Shown: positions 32,333-40,749 of the stretch, piece after piece
How the letters are laid out: each line of letters starts with the position of its first letter
Position numbering within the stretch: position 1 is the stretch's first letter
Notes under the pieces: generated by a model
The model's input: the letters and a program-made list of their open reading frames with translations, nothing else
Databases searched by the model: none
Told to the model about the DNA's origin: nothing
Origin: Allobosea sp035944375
GTDB lineage: Bacteria; Pseudomonadota; Alphaproteobacteria; Rhizobiales; Beijerinckiaceae
DNA length: 64,000 bases
Assembly: GCF_035944375.1 (NCBI RefSeq)
Contig: NZ_DASZBE010000007.1
Strand: one strand, 5' to 3'
Program-made: the position numbers and the translations under genes

Positions 32333-33343
32333 TCAGGGCTCCATCACATTGTCGGCGGTGAGCCGTTCGAGCAGGCGCTTCATGTCCTTCTCGCGGGCGG
32401 CCTGGGCCTCGACCCAGTCGCGGATCAGCTGCTGCTCGGAGCGCATGTGCTGCACGAGCCCCTGGATGCCCTCGGCGAGGCTGGCGAGCGCCTGCGTCGC
32501 GGCGCGGTTGTTGGCGCCGCTCTCGGCCATGGCGGCACCGAGCCGGTCGAGCCGGTCACCGAGCGGGTCGCCCGCCAGCGGCTGGAGGCCGGGCAGGCTC
32601 GCGCCGCCGGTGCGGGTGCCGAGCCAGCTTTCCAATTCGTTGCGGAAGCGGCGCTGGGCCTGGGCGACCTGCAGTTCGAGGAAGCCGAGGATCAGTGAGC
32701 CGGCGATGCCGAAGAGCGAGGAGGAGAAGGACAGGCCCATGCCGGCGAGCGGCGCGGCGAGGCCGGCCTTGAGCTCGTCGAAGAGCACGCCGGCCTCGGC
32801 GCCAGTGCGCAGGCTCCGGATGACGTTGCCGACCGAGGACACGGTGTCGAGCAGGCCCCAGAAGGTGCCGAGCAGGCCGAGGAAGACGAGCAGGCCGGCG
32901 AGATAGCGCAGCACCTCGCGGCCGTCGTCGAGCCTCACCGCGACCGATTCGAGCACGGTCGCGGCCTGGGCGGGCGCGAGGCTGCGGCTGTCGAGCGCGG
33001 CCAGGACGGGGCCGAGCGGCGCGATGACCTGGCCGCGGCGGATCTGGGCGGCGCCGGGATCGGCGGCGAGGCGGGTAGCGGCGCGGGCCTCGGCATGGAT
33101 GCGCCAGAGTTCGCGCAGCGCGATCAGCACGCCGACGAAGAGCGATCCGAGGATCAGGCCGTTCAGGCCCGGATTGGTCATGAAGGCGGTGATCAGCCCG
33201 CCCTGGAGGATGAAGCCGAGGAAGCCGATCAGCGCGAGGAAGACGAGGGCACGAATGACATAGCGCAGCGGCCGCGAGAAACGCGTCTCGTCCCGCGGGG
33301 GCGCGGCCGCGTCGCGTTCGGCCGCCAGATCCTCAGTCGCCAT
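32333..33343 (-). CDS. MotA/TolQ/ExbB-family proton channel
   Basis: 336 residues from MATEDLAAERDA. Four membrane helices (~38-60, 68-90, 190-215, 240-265); the last two hold the family block LLVFLGLLGTFWGLLDTV and LAAPLAGMGLSFSSSLFGIAGS. A helical C-terminal tail of ~110 residues is cytoplasmic. Together with the downstream MotB-like protein it should use the proton gradient to move or tension the wall-linked partner. Confidence 0.85.
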   Translation of the reverse strand: MATEDLAAERDAAAPPRDETRFSRPLRYVIRALVFLALIGFLGFILQGGLITAFMTNPGLNGLILGSLFVGVLIALRELWRIHAEARAATRLAADPGAAQIRRGQVIAPLGPVLAALDSRSLAPAQAATVLESVAVRLDDGREVLRYLAGLLVFLGLLGTFWGLLDTVSSVGNVIRSLRTGAEAGVLFDELKAGLAAPLAGMGLSFSSSLFGIAGSLILGFLELQVAQAQRRFRNELESWLGTRTGGASLPGLQPLAGDPLGDRLDRLGAAMAESGANNRAATQALASLAEGIQGLVQHMRSEQQLIRDWVEAQAAREKDMKRLLERLTADNVMEP

Positions 33344-33465
33344 GCTTAATCTTCCGTTCGCCACCGTGACGGGTGGGACTGTCGCTTCCCATGCCGCGAT
33401 GATCAAGCGCGAAAGATCAAGGAGATATGACCAAAGCGCGGGCTGTTGCCGCGATGCTCCTCGGC

Positions 33466-34251
33466 TCAGGCCGCCTTGAGCGCCGCGCGCAGGGCCTGCT
33501 CGCCGATCTCGTTGCCACAGATGATGTCGCGCGCCATCGTGGGCTGCTTGCCGTCGAGCGTGCCGAAGGTTCCGCCCGCCTCGCGGATCATGACGGCGCC
33601 GGCCGCGAAGTCCCAGGTGTTGAGGTCGCGCTCCCAATAGGCGTCGAAGCGGCCGGCCGCGACATAGGCGATGTCGAGCGCGGCGCAGCCCATGCGGCGG
33701 GCGTTGGAGAAGCGCGTCATCACCGCCCCGAGTTCACGCAGGAAGAGCGGGTGGCCGCCCTTGCCGATATGGGGCACGCCCATGCCGACGAGCATCTCGG
33801 TCGGCTCACGCCGGCCCGAAACGCGCATGCGGCGGTTGTTGACATAGGCGCCCTTGCCCTTCTCGGCGATGAAGAGTTCGTCCTTGGCGGCGTCGTAGAT
33901 CACGCCGGCGACGAACTGGTTGTCGCGCTCCAGCGCCACCGAGATGTTCCAGTGCGGGATGCCGCGCAGGAAGTTGTGGGTGCCGTCGAGCGGGTCGATG
34001 TGCCAGCGGTTGCTCTCGTCGGTGCCGGCGACGCTGCCGGCCTCCTCCATGACGAAGCCGTAGCCGGGCCTCGCCTTCTCCAGCGAGGCGCGGATGATCT
34101 CCTCGGCCTTGGTGTCGGCTTTCGAGACGAAGTCGCCGGGGCCCTTGGCCAGCACCTGCAGGTTCTCGACCTCGCCGAAATCGCGCTTGAGCGAGCGGGA
34201 CGCCTTCATCACGGCGTCGGTCATCACGGTCATCAGGGGGGAGCGGATCAT
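33466..34251 (-). CDS. Inositol-monophosphatase family phosphatase (SuhB-like)
   Basis: 261 residues, ATG with GAGG eight bases before it; the large frame upstream is not protein-like. Metal-dependent phosphatase motifs: VMEEAG, WHIDPLDGTHNF, and TWDFAAGAVMIREAGG. Members hydrolyse inositol phosphate, histidinol phosphate or 3'(2'),5'-bisphosphate nucleotides; this one looks like SuhB. Cytoplasmic. Confidence 0.88.
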   Translation of the reverse strand: MIRSPLMTVMTDAVMKASRSLKRDFGEVENLQVLAKGPGDFVSKADTKAEEIIRASLEKARPGYGFVMEEAGSVAGTDESNRWHIDPLDGTHNFLRGIPHWNISVALERDNQFVAGVIYDAAKDELFIAEKGKGAYVNNRRMRVSGRREPTEMLVGMGVPHIGKGGHPLFLRELGAVMTRFSNARRMGCAALDIAYVAAGRFDAYWERDLNTWDFAAGAVMIREAGGTFGTLDGKQPTMARDIICGNEIGEQALRAALKAA

Positions 34252-34394
34252 CAGTAACCTCGTTCGCGCCGTTTCGGCGCAGCAGGCGGATCTCGGCAGG
34301 CGAGCATCCGGTTCAGACAGCGGGCCCGTGGTCCGAGGCGGGGGCGCGCTCGGGGGGTGGGCTTGAAAAAACTCGCCCGTCCCTTGCTCGCCTG

Positions 34395-35318
34395 TCAGGG
34401 CGACGTCAAGGCCGCGCCCTCGATGCGGTCGGCGGCAAGCCGGGCGGCGCGGCCCTGCTGCTCGGGGTTGAGCCGGTCGAAGAGCTGGGCCAGGGCCGGA
34501 TCGTCGAGGCCGCGCGCGCGCGCCGCCAGATGCCAGGCGGCGGCCTCGATCGAGTCGGGGGGAATGCCCCGCCCGCTCTGGTAGAGCCGCGCGATGCGGT
34601 TCTGCGCGATCGGGTTGCCCTTGCCGGCAGCGCGCAGGAACAGCTTCGCGGCTGCGGTCTCGTCGGCCGCGACGCCGGTGCCGTTGAACAGCATGATCGC
34701 ATATTCGATCTCGGCGGGCAGGTGGCCGGCCGCGGCAGCCTCGCCCATCCAGCGCGCGGCCTGTTCGTCGCTGCGGGGCATGCCGCGGCCCTGCCGCGCC
34801 AGCGTCGCCAGCGCATGCAGCGCGTCCGGGATCCCGCCCTTCGCCGCGATCTCGAGGCTCTTGATCGCACGCGCCTCGTCGTCGGGCTGGCCGGTGGCGA
34901 GCCAGGCGAGGGCGAGGTTGTAGTTCGCAGCCGGATGGCCGGCCTCGGCCGCGCGGCGCATCAGGACGGAGGCGCGGTCCGGATCCCGCCGCGGGCCGGT
35001 GGTGTCGAGCAGGGCGACGGCGAGCGCATAGGCGGCGTTGATGTCGCCGCGCTCGGCGGCGCGCTCGTACCATTCGGTGGCGACCGTCTGGTCGGGCCGC
35101 ACGCCGAGCCCCTGGCGATAGATCTCGCCGACCAGCGTCATCGCCGCGGCGTCCTTGCTGTCGGCCTCGATGCGTTTCAGCGCTTCGGAGAGGGCGCGGC
35201 GGTAATGGCCGGTCTGGTAGGCGGCATAGGCGACGTCGCGCTCGGCCGCCCCGGCGGGATGGGGGAATGCAAGGCCGGCCAGCAACAGGCCGGCGAGGGC
35301 CCGGCGCCAGCGCCTCAT
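34395..35318 (-). CDS. Secreted Sel1-repeat (TPR-like) protein
   Basis: 307 residues. Signal peptide (RRALAGLLLAGLAFPHPAGA) and then about six Sel1-like repeats, e.g. AMTLVGEIYRQGLGVRPD, AAYALAVALL, AARWMGEAAAAGHLPAEI, AQNRIARLYQSGRGIPPD. Such proteins act as periplasmic scaffolds. The start overlaps the stop of the upstream ThiE-like gene by 4 nt, so the two are coupled. Confidence 0.85.
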   Translation of the reverse strand: MRRWRRALAGLLLAGLAFPHPAGAAERDVAYAAYQTGHYRRALSEALKRIEADSKDAAAMTLVGEIYRQGLGVRPDQTVATEWYERAAERGDINAAYALAVALLDTTGPRRDPDRASVLMRRAAEAGHPAANYNLALAWLATGQPDDEARAIKSLEIAAKGGIPDALHALATLARQGRGMPRSDEQAARWMGEAAAAGHLPAEIEYAIMLFNGTGVAADETAAAKLFLRAAGKGNPIAQNRIARLYQSGRGIPPDSIEAAAWHLAARARGLDDPALAQLFDRLNPEQQGRAARLAADRIEGAALTSP

Positions 35319-35971
35319 CGCGCCACGGCCCGTCGAAGGGCGCAGGCGGCGATGGCTTCGTTGGCCTCGCCGACGATGGTGCGGATGTCGCTGCCCTCCG
35401 CGAAGGCCCAGTCGCCGAGCGCGATGAACTCCGCCCCCGTCTCGGCGAGCGCCGCGACGGAGTCGGCGTCGGGCGCATAGGCGACGCAGGGTGTCTGGAA
35501 GATCTCGGCCCACCAGCCGGCGCGCTCGATCACGGCCGGCAGCGGCGGCATCGAGCCGTCGGGGCGGGGCTCGCCGAAGAGGACGTAATCGACGCCGGCC
35601 TCCCCGACATCCATGGCGTCGTGGCGGGCGCGCAGGCTGCCGGCGCCGATGATGCGCTCGCTCTTCAGGCTGGAGCGCGCCTCGGCGATCGCCGCCGGCC
35701 CGCCGGTCAGATGGACGCCATCGGCGCCGCCGCGCGTGGCGACGAGGGCGCTGTCCTCGACGACGAGGGCGACATTGGCGGCCTGGACCGGGCCGGCGAG
35801 GCGTTTCACGCGCTCGATGCGGCTGCGCTCGTCGCCGGGTGCGAGCCGCAGCAGCACGGCCGCGAGGTCGCCGCCGGCCTGGGCCTGCATGAGCTTGAAG
35901 GCCATCGCATCGGCATCCGCCACAGGCGGGGTGACGAGCATCAGGCGGGTGGGGGGAGAGGTCGTGGTCAT
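35315..35971 (-). CDS. ThiE/TenI-like thiamine phosphate synthase family protein
   Basis: 218 residues, start MTTTSPPTRLM. TIM-barrel of the thiamine-phosphate synthase superfamily: AANVALVVEDSALVATRGGADGVHL cut into its conserved parts, ADGVHLTGG, and VDYVLFGE replacing the classic DYIGVGP. Because that phosphate-binding loop is altered, true ThiE activity is doubtful; a TenI-like or moonlighting role is possible. Overlaps genes on both sides by 4 nt, between BenE and the Sel1 protein. Confidence 0.75.
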   Translation of the reverse strand: MTTTSPPTRLMLVTPPVADADAMAFKLMQAQAGGDLAAVLLRLAPGDERSRIERVKRLAGPVQAANVALVVEDSALVATRGGADGVHLTGGPAAIAEARSSLKSERIIGAGSLRARHDAMDVGEAGVDYVLFGEPRPDGSMPPLPAVIERAGWWAEIFQTPCVAYAPDADSVAALAETGAEFIALGDWAFAEGSDIRTIVGEANEAIAACALRRAVAR

Positions 35972-37122
35972 GATCTTGCGCGCAAACGGCCCGCGATGGC
36001 GTCCAATGTCAAGACTCCCAGGCCGGCAACGAGGCTCCAGAAGGCCGAGCCGACGCCAAACAGCGTCAGGCTGGAGGCGGCGACGGCGAAGGCGACGACC
36101 GCGGCGAAGCGATGCCCGTCCGAGGCGGTCGCCTGCGTCAGGGCGCCCGTCAGCGAGCCGACGAGGCCGAGGCCGGCGACCGCGACGATCAGCGCCTTGG
36201 GCATGGCGAGGATGAGGGCAAGCAGCAGCCCCGCGGTCGCGGCGATGGCGAGCCAGAGCAGCCCGTAGACGATGCCGGCCTTCCAGCGCTGCGCCGGATC
36301 GCGATGGGTGTCGGGCCCTGTACAGATCGAGGCCGATATCGCCGCCATGTTGACCATATGGGCGCCGAAGGGGGCGGTGAGGAACGAGGTCAGGCCGGTC
36401 ACGAAGAGGCAGGCCGGCACGGGCGGCTGGTAGCCGGCCGCGCGCAGCACGGCAAAGCCCGGCAGGTTCTGCGCCGCCATGGTGACGAGATAGAGCGGAA
36501 TGCCGATGCCGAGCATGGCGGCGGTATCGAAGCGCGGTGTGACGAATTCGAGGCCGGACAGTGAGAGCCCGCCCGCCGGCCACGTCGCCAGCCCGCCGGT
36601 GAAGCTGAGGAGGATGCCGGCGCCGAGCGCGGCGATGACGCCGAGGAAGGGATTGACCAGCCGCGCCAACAGAAAGACCGCTAGCAGGGGCAGGACGAGG
36701 CCGGGCGAGACCCGCGCCTCGTCGAAGACCGCGACGACGAAGCGGAAGATCACGCCCGCCAGCATGGCGGCCGCGATCGGCATCGGGATCTTCTCGATCA
36801 GCGCGCCGAGCGGGCGGAAGGCGGCGGTCAGCATCATCAGCACGGCCGCGAGAAGGAAGGCGCCGACGGCGGCGGCCATGTCGAGCCCGCTGCTGGCCGC
36901 GATGAGGGCGGCGCCCGGTGTCGACCAGGCGCAGATGATGGGCAGGCGGTGGCGCCAGGAGAGGCAGAGACTGGCCGCGCCCTTCGCCAAGGCCAGACCC
37001 GCGATCCAGGACACGGTCTGGGCCGGCGTCGCTCCGAGCGTCTCGGCCGCCGCCAGCACGACCGCGACCGAGGCGGCGAAGCCGACGAAGGTGGCAACGA
37101 AAGCTGAGAAGACGAGGGACAT
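35968..37122 (-). CDS. BenE-family benzoate/H+ symporter-like permease
   Basis: 384 residues with about twelve membrane helices. The BenE core is evident: AWSTPGAALIAASSG, MPIAAAMLAGVIFRF, GIGIPLYLVTMAAQNLPGFAV cut in its helix, and FGAHMVNMAAISASICTG. These are aromatic-acid or related symporters in the inner membrane. It heads a minus-strand unit with the ThiE-like and Sel1 genes and is divergent from phoX. Confidence 0.88.
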   Translation of the reverse strand: MSLVFSAFVATFVGFAASVAVVLAAAETLGATPAQTVSWIAGLALAKGAASLCLSWRHRLPIICAWSTPGAALIAASSGLDMAAAVGAFLLAAVLMMLTAAFRPLGALIEKIPMPIAAAMLAGVIFRFVVAVFDEARVSPGLVLPLLAVFLLARLVNPFLGVIAALGAGILLSFTGGLATWPAGGLSLSGLEFVTPRFDTAAMLGIGIPLYLVTMAAQNLPGFAVLRAAGYQPPVPACLFVTGLTSFLTAPFGAHMVNMAAISASICTGPDTHRDPAQRWKAGIVYGLLWLAIAATAGLLLALILAMPKALIVAVAGLGLVGSLTGALTQATASDGHRFAAVVAFAVAASSLTLFGVGSAFWSLVAGLGVLTLDAIAGRLRARS

Positions 37123-37228
37123 GCGGGTTCCGCGCGACGGAAGGGCCCTCCTTCAACCAGAAAGAGCCTGCGACCGGAAGGGGCCGCGCGGGCGGTGGGC
37201 ATGTCCGGCGCGGGTTGCCGGAAGGCTG

Positions 37229-37246
37229 CCGTCACCGCCGTGTCAC
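37229..37246. promoter_or_regulatory. Candidate Pho box of phoX
   Basis: CCGTCAC, four bases, GTGTCAC: two 7-nt repeats in the 7-4-7 layout of the PhoB site (CTGTCAT-N4-CTGTCAT), each with 5 of 7 matches. It lies 63 nt before the phoX ATG. Confidence 0.45.
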
Positions 37247-37309
37247 CGCGTCGGCCTATCGCTGGACTTCGTCCAATGCCAATCTGATCCTTCGCCAGGA
37301 CCCTATCCG

Positions 37310-39313
37310 ATGATCGACGAAACCCCCTACGAATCGACCTTCGGCGCCAGCCTGCTCGAGCATGAGGACGCCTCGCCGCAGAACCCGACCGACAACGCCA
37401 CGATGGGCGAGCTGATCTCGCAGCGCTTCTCGCGCCGCGGGCTGTTGAAGGGGGCGCTGGCGGTGTCGGCGATTTCCGCGACCGTCGGCACGATGGCGCT
37501 GGCCACGGCCGAGGCGGCGAAGGCCCAGGCCGGCGGCTCGGCCTTCTCCTTCAAGGAGGTCGAGGCCGGCGTCGATGCCGATCATCACGTCGCCGAGGGC
37601 TATGACGCGCAGGTCCTGCTGCGCTGGGGCGATCCGGTCACGGCCGATGCGCCCGCCTTCGACCCCACGCAACAGACGCCCGACGCCCAGGCGAAGCAGT
37701 TCGGCTACAACAACGACTTCGTCGGCTATCTGCCGATGCCGGGCGCGGCCGACCCGTCCGCCCATGGCGTGCTCTTCGTCAATCACGAATACACCAACCC
37801 GCATCTGATGTTCCCGGGCGTCGTCGAGATGAAGGACGGCAAGCCGGTGCTGAAGAATGCGACGCCGGAGCGCTACCGCATCGAGGCGATGGCGCATGGC
37901 GCGACCGTCGCCGAGATCCGCCGCACCGACGGCCGCTGGGCGCTGGTGAGGGATTCGAAGCTCAACCGGCGGATCACCGTCGCCACCGAGATGCAGCTGT
38001 CCGGCCCCGTCGCGGGGTCCGACCGGGTCAAGACCGGGGCCGATGCTTCGGGTCGCAAGGTGCTGGGCACACTCAACAACTGCGCCGGCGCGATGACGCC
38101 CTGGGGCACCTTCGTTTCGGGTGAGGAGAACTTCCACGGCTATTTCTCTGGCAAGCTGCCGGAGGGGCATCGCGAGGAGGCGAATTACAAGCGTCTCGCA
38201 CTCCCGTCCTCGCCTTATGCCTGGGGCCGTTTCGAGGACCGGTTCGACGTTTCCAAGGAGCCCAACGAGCCCAACCGCTTCGGCTGGATCGTCGAGGTCG
38301 ACCCGTTCGATCCGACCTCCGTGCCGAAGAAGCGCACGGCGCTCGGGCGCTTCAAGCATGAGGGCGCGGACATGATCGTGGCGAAGGACGGCCGCGTCGT
38401 CGCCTATCTCGGCGACGACGAGCGCTTCGACTACGTCTACAAATTCGTCACGGCGGGCCGCTTCGACGCCGCCAACCGCGCCGCCAATAGGGACCTGCTC
38501 GACACCGGCACGCTCTACGTCGCCAAATTCGCGGCGGACGGCACGGTGGCATGGCTGCCGCTCGTCTTCGGGCAGGGGCCACTGACGGCGGCCAACGGCT
38601 TCCAGAGCCAGGCCGACGTGCTGATCGAGACCCGCCGCGCCGGCGATCTGCTGGGCGCCACCAAGATGGACCGCCCCGAGGACATCACGCCCAACCCGGT
38701 AACGGGGAAGGTCTATGTGATGCTGACCAACAACACGCGACGCACCGAGGCGCAGGTCGACGGCGCCAATCCGCGCGCCAAGAACGCCTTCGGCCACATC
38801 ATCGAGATCATCGAGGAGGGCGGCGACCACACGGCCAGCAAGGGCCGCTGGGAGATCCTGCTGAAATGCGGCGACCCGTCCGTGGCCGAGGTCGGCGCGA
38901 CCTTCTCGATCGACACGACGAAGAGCGGCTGGTTCGGCATGCCCGACAATGCGGTGGTGGACTCGGCCGGGCGGCTCTGGGTCTCGACCGACGGCAACGG
39001 GCCCGACGTCACCGGGCGCACCGACGGGCTCTGGGCGGTGGACACGGAGGGCGGCGCGCGCCGGACCTCGAAGCTGTTCTACCGCGTGCCGCATGGCGCC
39101 GAGCTCTGCGGCCCCTGCTTCACGCCCGACGACACCACGGCCTTCGTGGCGGTGCAGCACCCCGGCGACGACGGTCCGGACTGGCCGGAATTCGGCCGCC
39201 GCTCCTATTACGAAGATCTCTCGACCCGCTGGCCGGACTTCAAGCCGGACATGCCGGTGCGGCCGTCGGTGGTGGCGATTACCCGCAAGGGCGGGGGGAA
39301 GATCGGGGTTTGA
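37310..39313 (+). CDS. phoX: PhoX-family alkaline phosphatase (DUF839), Tat-exported
   Basis: 667 residues. N-terminal twin-arginine signal FSRRGLLKGALAVSA (~50-65), cleaved near AKAQA. The PhoX beta-propeller motifs follow: VLFVNHEYTNPHLMF, NNCAGAMTPWGTFVSGEEN cut here, FGWIVEVDPFD, KHEGADMIV, PEDITPNPVTGKVYVMLTNN, FGMPDNAVVDSAGRLWVSTDG and CGPCFTPDDTTAFVAVQHPG. These calcium/iron enzymes release phosphate from organic esters in the periplasm. A Pho-box-like site upstream fits phosphate control. A strong terminator follows. Confidence 0.93.
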   Translation: MIDETPYESTFGASLLEHEDASPQNPTDNATMGELISQRFSRRGLLKGALAVSAISATVGTMALATAEAAKAQAGGSAFSFKEVEAGVDADHHVAEGYDAQVLLRWGDPVTADAPAFDPTQQTPDAQAKQFGYNNDFVGYLPMPGAADPSAHGVLFVNHEYTNPHLMFPGVVEMKDGKPVLKNATPERYRIEAMAHGATVAEIRRTDGRWALVRDSKLNRRITVATEMQLSGPVAGSDRVKTGADASGRKVLGTLNNCAGAMTPWGTFVSGEENFHGYFSGKLPEGHREEANYKRLALPSSPYAWGRFEDRFDVSKEPNEPNRFGWIVEVDPFDPTSVPKKRTALGRFKHEGADMIVAKDGRVVAYLGDDERFDYVYKFVTAGRFDAANRAANRDLLDTGTLYVAKFAADGTVAWLPLVFGQGPLTAANGFQSQADVLIETRRAGDLLGATKMDRPEDITPNPVTGKVYVMLTNNTRRTEAQVDGANPRAKNAFGHIIEIIEEGGDHTASKGRWEILLKCGDPSVAEVGATFSIDTTKSGWFGMPDNAVVDSAGRLWVSTDGNGPDVTGRTDGLWAVDTEGGARRTSKLFYRVPHGAELCGPCFTPDDTTAFVAVQHPGDDGPDWPEFGRRSYYEDLSTRWPDFKPDMPVRPSVVAITRKGGGKIGV

Positions 39314-39324
39314 TCGCCAGCGTC

Positions 39325-39347
39325 ATGGTCGGGCTTGACCCGACCAT
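39325..39347. repeat. Short REP-like hairpin
   Basis: ATGGTCGGG and CCCGACCAT are perfect 9-nt complements around CTTGA, 12 nt after phoX. The sequence type is typical of dispersed small palindromes in related genomes. Confidence 0.6.
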
Positions 39348-39359
39348 CTCGTGACAAGG

Positions 39360-39390
39360 AAACGCCCGGCGAAAGGCCGGGCGTTTTTTT
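39360..39390 (+). terminator. phoX terminator
   Basis: Perfect 11-bp stem AAACGCCCGGC/GCCGGGCGTTT, loop GAAAG, followed by a long T run. It ends the phoX transcript. Confidence 0.92.
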
Positions 39391-39409
39391 GTTGCCTCAC
39401 CACCAGGAG

Positions 39410-39443
39410 ATTCTCGGGTCCGCGCTGTGCGCGGCCCGAGAAT
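39410..39443. repeat. REP-like hairpin at the fba 3' end
   Basis: ATTCTCGGGTCCGCGC pairs with GCGCGGCCCGAGAAT (one bulge) around TGT. The right flank ATGACGG resembles the outer arm of the nested repeats. It is 12 nt past the fba stop, so it may also end or protect that mRNA. Confidence 0.6.
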
Positions 39444-39455
39444 GACGGCTTGGTC

Positions 39456-40532
39456 TCAAGCGGCCTTGCCGAAGGTCGGGTCGAGTTCGCCCTTGGCGTA
39501 GCGCTTGGCCATCTCGGCGGTGGTCAGCACGCGCTTGATCTTGCTGGCCTGGCCTGCGGTGTTGAACTCCTGCAGGCGCTGCTTGCAGAGCTTGGTCATC
39601 GCCTCCATGGCGGGCTTCAGATATTTCCGCGGGTCGAACTCGCCGGGATGCTCGGAGAGGATCTTCCGGATCTGGCCCGTCATCGCCATGCGGTTGTCGG
39701 TGTCGATGTTGATCTTGCGGACGCCGTGCTTGATGCCGCGCTGGATCTCCTCGACCGGCACGCCCCAGGTCTGGGGCATCTTGCCGCCATACTGGTTGAT
39801 GATGTCCTGGAGGTCCTGCGGCACGCTGGACGAGCCATGCATGACGAGATGCATGCTCGGCAGCTTCTTGTGGATCTCCTCGATGACGTTCATCGCGAGG
39901 ATCGCGCCGTCGGGCTTGCGGGTGAACTTGTAGGCGCCGTGCGAGGTGCCCATGGCGATGGCGAGCGCATCGACCTTGGTCTCGGCGACGAACTTCACGG
40001 CCTCCTCGGGGTTGGTCAGGAGCTGGTCGTGGGAGAGCTTGCCCTCGAAGCCGTGGCCATCCTCCTTCTCGCCTTCGCCGGATTCCAGCGAGCCGAGCAC
40101 GCCGAGTTCACCCTCGACCGAGATGCCGCCGAGATGAGCCATCTCGGTGACGGTGCGGGTCACGCCGACATTGTAGTCCCAGTCGCCCGGGGTCTTGCCG
40201 TCCGCCTCCAGCGAGCCGTCCATCATCACCGAGGTAAAGCCGGCCTGGATCGCGGTCATGCAGGTGGCGGGCTCGTTGCCGTGGTCGAGATGCACGCAGA
40301 CGGGGATGTGCGGGTAGATCTCGGTCACCGCGTCCATCATGTGCTTGAGCATGATGTCGTTGGCGTAGGAGCGCGCGCCGCGCGAGGCCTGGATGATGAC
40401 GGGCGCGTCGGTGGCGTCCGCGGCCGCCATGATCGCCAGCGCCTGCTCCATGTTGTTGATGTTGAAGGCGGGCACGCCGTAGTCGTTCTCGGCGGCATGG
40501 TCGAGCAGTTGGCGAAGCGTGATACGGGCCAC
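39456..40532 (-). CDS. fba: Class II fructose-bisphosphate aldolase (Calvin-cycle subtype)
   Basis: 358 residues from a GTG (VARITLRQLLDHA) with GGGGAG upstream; a longer frame exists but lacks a ribosome site. Zinc ligands and active-site loops: VCVHLDHGNE, GFTSVMMDGS, VEGELGVLGS, GTSHGAYKF, MHGSSSVP and INIDTDNRMA. It cleaves or forms fructose-1,6-bisphosphate (and probably sedoheptulose bisphosphate). Last gene of the tkt-gap-pgk-fba cluster. Confidence 0.94.
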   Translation of the reverse strand: MARITLRQLLDHAAENDYGVPAFNINNMEQALAIMAAADATDAPVIIQASRGARSYANDIMLKHMMDAVTEIYPHIPVCVHLDHGNEPATCMTAIQAGFTSVMMDGSLEADGKTPGDWDYNVGVTRTVTEMAHLGGISVEGELGVLGSLESGEGEKEDGHGFEGKLSHDQLLTNPEEAVKFVAETKVDALAIAMGTSHGAYKFTRKPDGAILAMNVIEEIHKKLPSMHLVMHGSSSVPQDLQDIINQYGGKMPQTWGVPVEEIQRGIKHGVRKINIDTDNRMAMTGQIRKILSEHPGEFDPRKYLKPAMEAMTKLCKQRLQEFNTAGQASKIKRVLTTAEMAKRYAKGELDPTFGKAA

Positions 40533-40687
40533 GTTGGCACTCCCCTTGAGGCATGAATATGGGGAGGATGTAGTGCGCCGCTTGCCGGATGGCAAAGCGA
40601 AAGCGGCTTTCGGAGAGAGGATTCAGCGTCCGCGGGCTTCCACCTTAGGCTCAGTCCGAGTGAGCAGCGAAGCCGTGCCTGCCGAAG

Positions 40688-40728
40688 CATCCTTCGAGAC
40701 GCGCTCCTGCGGAGCGCTCCTCAGGATG
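40688..40728. repeat. REP-like imperfect palindrome after pgk
   Basis: CATCCT (40688) and AGGATG (40723) bound an imperfect palindrome whose core GCGCTC/GAGCGC is perfect around CTGCG. It lies 22 nt past the pgk stop. Probably a dispersed repeat of the same general class. Confidence 0.6.
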
Positions 40729-40749
40729 AGGGCTTGGGAGAAGGCCCTC

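Noticed and set aside
31311..33343. Zorya-type ZorAB defence motor
   Set aside because: The MotA-like tail is much shorter than in ZorA and no ZorC, ZorD or ZorE gene is adjacent; neighbours are metabolic.
33466..35478. One long minus-strand open frame joining the phosphatase to an Arg/Pro-rich N-terminus
   Set aside because: The N-terminal two thirds are a GC-rich shadow of the Sel1 gene; a good ribosome site and family start occur at 34251.
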